Position numbers and translations under genes: made by a program | The notes under the pieces: model-generated | Databases searched by the model: none | Told to the model about the DNA's origin: nothing | The model's input: only the letters and a program-made list of their open reading frames with translations | NCBI RefSeq assembly: GCF_032854445.1 | Contig: NC_088304.1 | Span: 4,338,001-4,402,000 of the forward strand | Origin: Liolophura sinensis | Taxonomy: Eukaryota; Mollusca; Polyplacophora; Chitonida; Chitonidae | DNA: 64,000 bases | Reading direction: 5' to 3' | Shown here: one piece after another, positions 63,226 through 64,000 of the stretch | Numbering within the stretch: the first letter of the stretch is position 1 | Layout: each line of letters opens with the position of its first letter

Positions 63226-63289
63226 GTATGTGAATCACACTTTATGAGAGCTAGACTGTTTTGTCTTTTGCTTCCCTGCATCTTATCGC

Positions 63290-64000
63290 TACACATCTGT
63301 GTAAACACCCCAAAGTGGAGATATTTAATTGTCACACCGCGATGAATATCCCAAAGTCAAGATTCTGTCTTCCATTTCTTTCATTTCAAACACCTGTCAA
63401 CATCCCAAAACCAAGATTCTGGGTTCCATTACAAACACCTCAACATCACAAAACCAAGACTTTTCAAATCATCACACCCCTTTCAACATCACAAAACCAA
63501 GATCTTCAAATCGTCTCACCTCTGTCAACATGACAAAGCCAAGACTCTTCAAATCATCACACCTCTGCCAACATGACAAAGCCAAGACTCTTCAAATCAT
63601 CACACCTCTGTCAACATGACAAAGCCAAGGCTCTTCAAATCATCACACCTCTGTCAACATGACAAAGCCAAGACTCTTCAAATCATCACACCTCTGTCAA
63701 CATGACAAAGCCAAGACTCTTCAAATCATCACACCTCTGTCAACATGACAAAGCCAAGACTCTTCAAATCATCACACCTCTGTCAACATGACAAAGCCAA
63801 GACTCTTCAAATCATCACACCTCTGTCAACATGACAAAGCCAAGACTCTTCAAATCATCACACCTCTGTCAACATGACAAAGCCAAGACACTTCATATCA
63901 CCACACCCCTTTCAACATGACAAAGCCAAGACTCTTCAAATCATCACACCTCTGTCAACATGACAAAGCCAAGACTCTTCAAATCATCACACCTCTGTCA
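63290..64000. repeat. 43-bp minisatellite running off the window
   Basis: Unit 'aagactcttcaaatcatcacacctctgtcaacatgacaaagcc'; loose at 63290-63520, near-perfect afterwards, about 15 copies to the window edge. Confidence 0.94.

Overview
The window reads as one stretch of an intron-rich animal genome. It has long AT-rich introns, GT-AG splice sites at every exon and a tRNA-headed SINE family whose 3' part contains the signature 'accataatgctggccgccgtcatataagtgaaatattcttgagtacggcgtaaaacaccaatcaaataaataaat'-type tail, here described only by position (best copies 12034-12306, 20693-20965, 26419-26679). From general knowledge of such SINEs I infer a marine lophotrochozoan, most likely a mollusc. The species cannot be read from the sequence.

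Everything coding that I can support belongs to one enormous + strand gene running through the whole window and open at both ends. I trace 61 exons (283 to 63225, about 11.66 kb of coding sequence, about 3,885 residues), and the reading phase matches at all 60 internal junctions. The product is a secreted, cysteine-rich modular protein. Its C-terminal part (exons 42201-62029) matches the layout of von Willebrand factor D and EGF domain protein (VWDE): a pre-VWD beta region, a VWD domain (DPH..FDG to GLCG.Y.G...ND), the W....FC / C-rich segment after it, an EGF-like domain and a C.I.G.CY VWC-like element.

N-terminal to this (283-41144) lies a long array of a cysteine-patterned, probably helical module that I cannot assign to a named family. 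Its exons follow a strict grammar: a phase 1-to-2 'opener' with 3 Cys, phase 2-to-2 'modules' with 6 Cys, and a phase 2-to-1 'closer' with 7 Cys. Between chains sit phase 1-to-1 cassettes: a two-exon Ly6/uPAR three-finger domain, or a 42-nt linker. One full unit is 12 exons, 2,487 nt, exactly 829 codons.

Layout: unit a 283-10019; unit b 10719-18678; unit c 19378-28341; shorter, diverged unit d 29850-41144, which has no Ly6 cassette; VWD/EGF part 42201-62029; then at 63141 a new opener exon, so the module array resumes downstream. Units a, b and c are linked by a recent 8,658-bp tandem duplication (6108-14765 and 14766-23423). Its junction shows that unit b is a hybrid of c-type 5' and a-type 3' halves made by one unequal crossover. 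Exons 4 and 5 of unit b carry single-base insertions that break the frame, probably consensus errors.

The introns are packed with tandem repeats (28, 56, 85, 50, 23, 26, 90, 40, 20 and 43 bp units), SINE copies and remnants, foldback elements and a THAP zinc-finger fragment. No rRNA, functional tRNA, CRISPR, promoter or polyadenylation site could be supported.
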